Assembly (NCBI RefSeq): GCF_000018425.1
Contig: NC_010424.1
Span: forward strand, 620,001 to 684,000
Length of the DNA stretch: 64,000 nucleotides
Source of the DNA: Candidatus Desulforudis audaxviator MP104C
GTDB lineage: Bacteria; Bacillota; Desulfotomaculia; Desulfotomaculales; Desulforudaceae
Direction: 5' to 3'
Position numbers and translations under genes: made by a program. The notes under the pieces were generated by a model that was not told the DNA's origin, made no database searches, and saw only the letters and a list, made by a program, of their open reading frames with translations. Below, one piece after another: positions 63,163 through 64,000 of the stretch; the first letter of the stretch is position 1, and each line of letters begins with the position of its first letter.

Positions 63163-64000
63163 ATGACGGTGAGGATCGCGGTGATCGGCGGAACCGGGGT
63201 GTATGACCCAGCTATGTTGGGGGAAATACGCGAAGACCACGTGCGCACTCCTTACGGGGAGGTCGACCTGCAGGTGGGCCGTTTCGAGGGGCGGGAGGTT
63301 GCCTTTATGGCCCGCCACGGGCGGTGGCACTCGGTGCCGCCGCACCTGGTCAATTACCGGGCCAACATCATGGCCCTGAAACAACTGGGTGTGCGGAGTA
63401 TCCTGGCCACCGCCGCGGTCGGATCGCTCAACCTGGACATGAAGCCGGGAGACTTCGTGTTCTGCGACCAGTTCCTGGACTTCACCAAGTCCCGGGCCCA
63501 GACCTTCTTCGAAGGGGGACCGGAAGGCGTGGTGCACGTGGACATGACCGAGCCGTACTGTCCCGAGCTCCGGGCGCTGCTGGAAGAAGCTGCGGCGGCC
63601 CTGAAACTGACGGTGCACCCGGGCGGCACTTATGCGGCCACCGAAGGCCCTCGTTTTGAGAGTCCCGCCGAGATCAGGATGCTGAGACACCTCGGCGCCG
63701 ACCTGGCCGGAATGACCGGAGTCCCGGAAGTGGTGCTGGCCCGGGAGGCTGGAATCTGCTACGCCACCATCTGTATGGTGACCAATTTCGCCGCCGGCAT
63801 CTCGCCCCACCGGCTGACCCACGAAGAGGTGCTGGAAGCCATGCGGGTGAACGCCGCAAAGATCCGTTCCCTGATCGCCGGCACCGTGCTCCTGATCGAT
63901 CCGGAACGAAGTTGTCCGTGCCACGAGGCGGTGCGGGGCCCGGTGGTTGGGTCGGACAATAATGTTGGTCGGTCGTCGGTGGTCAGTGGTCGGGCTGGCT
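63163..64000 (+). CDS. mtnP: S-methyl-5'-thioadenosine/thioinosine phosphorylase-like protein (3' end beyond window)
   Basis: The frame is open from the ATG at 63163 (GGGGGA upstream) to the window edge, about 279 codons. RIAVIGGTGVYDPAML and FMARHGRWHSVPPHLVNYRA give the phosphorylase N-terminus; YAATEGPRFESPAEIRMLRH and ADLAGMTGVPEVVLARE complete the core, followed by MVTNFAAGISPHRLTHEE. It cleaves methylthioadenosine or related nucleosides in methionine salvage. The core domain should end near residue 255; the remaining frame runs into a GTCGTCGG-type repeat (63965-63993), so the C-terminus is probably repeat-derived. Confidence 0.9.
   Translation, partial: MTVRIAVIGGTGVYDPAMLGEIREDHVRTPYGEVDLQVGRFEGREVAFMARHGRWHSVPPHLVNYRANIMALKQLGVRSILATAAVGSLNLDMKPGDFVFCDQFLDFTKSRAQTFFEGGPEGVVHVDMTEPYCPELRALLEEAAAALKLTVHPGGTYAATEGPRFESPAEIRMLRHLGADLAGMTGVPEVVLAREAGICYATICMVTNFAAGISPHRLTHEEVLEAMRVNAAKIRSLIAGTVLLIDPERSCPCHEAVRGPVVGSDNNVGRSSVVSGRAG
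63965..63993. repeat. GTCGTCGG-type dispersed repeat at the mtnP 3' end
   Basis: Units GGTCGGTCGTCGG and TGGTCAGTGGTCGG resemble the arms at 6137-6250. The second arm, if present, is beyond the window. Confidence 0.5.

Overview
The window comes from a GC-rich, spore-forming, Gram-positive anaerobe of the Clostridia type. Supports from the sequence are two alpha/beta-type small acid-soluble spore proteins (SASPs), the SASP protease GPR, a PrkA/YhbH/SpoVR block, a YlbJ-like sporulation membrane protein, CodY, MurT/GatD, strong GGAGG ribosome-binding sites, and Bacillus/Clostridium-like orders for the codY, rpsB-cdsA and plsX-ftsY blocks. By inference, the high GC and gene order suit the Desulforudis/Ammonifex/Pelotomaculum (Desulfotomaculum-like) lineage. 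I cannot confirm a species.

Layout. (1) 1-3.6 kb: a truncated tandem HD/HD-GYP signalling gene, a decayed ISLre2-family relic and an intact DDE insertion sequence. (2) 3.8-16.8 kb: murT-gatD (lipid II amidation), a 40-residue unknown, prkA-yhbH-spoVR, then a two-protein non-homologous end-joining (NHEJ) set. Ku, a LigD-type ligase and a LigD-type polymerase are separate genes, with a foldase, a DUF1232 protein and a spore DNA-binding SASP between them; dprA follows. (3) 16.9-24.1 kb: topA-trmFO-xerC-hslV-hslU-codY. (4) 24.1-36.9 kb: rpsB-tsf-pyrH-frr-(small PASTA-like)-uppS-cdsA, an inserted padR-chrA pair and a YtvI-like permease, then dxr-rseP-ispG-proS. (5) 37-45.8 kb: nfeD-slipin, a Moco-riboswitch-controlled moaA, an intact ISLre2-family element with target duplication, and ribD-ribE-ribBA-ribH. 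(6) 45.9-54 kb: rpmB, an orphan 2-hydroxyacyl-CoA-dehydratase-activase operon, a SASP convergent with gpr, rsmD-coaD, a coiled-coil protein and ylbJ. (7) 54-64 kb: yceD(DUF177)-rpmF, plsX-fabH-fabK-fabD-fabG-acpP-fabF-rnc-ftsY, and the start of an mtnP-like gene that leaves the window.

The core blocks supply isoprenoid and lipid carriers (UppS, Dxr, IspG), phospholipid and fatty-acid synthesis (CdsA, PlsX, Fab), translation factors and membrane proteolysis. The accessory blocks concern spore chromatin protection and DNA repair.

The most unusual signal is a 37-bp GC-rich palindromic element inserted in frame in both topA (18883-18919) and xerC (21040-21076), read in two different frames. Other notable points are start-masking leader hairpins in two unrelated insertion sequences, precisely definable ends for the ISLre2 copy next to a near-perfect rib promoter, a rib operon without a visible FMN riboswitch, a SASP gene embedded between NHEJ genes, and families of short inverted-arm repeats that run into gene ends.
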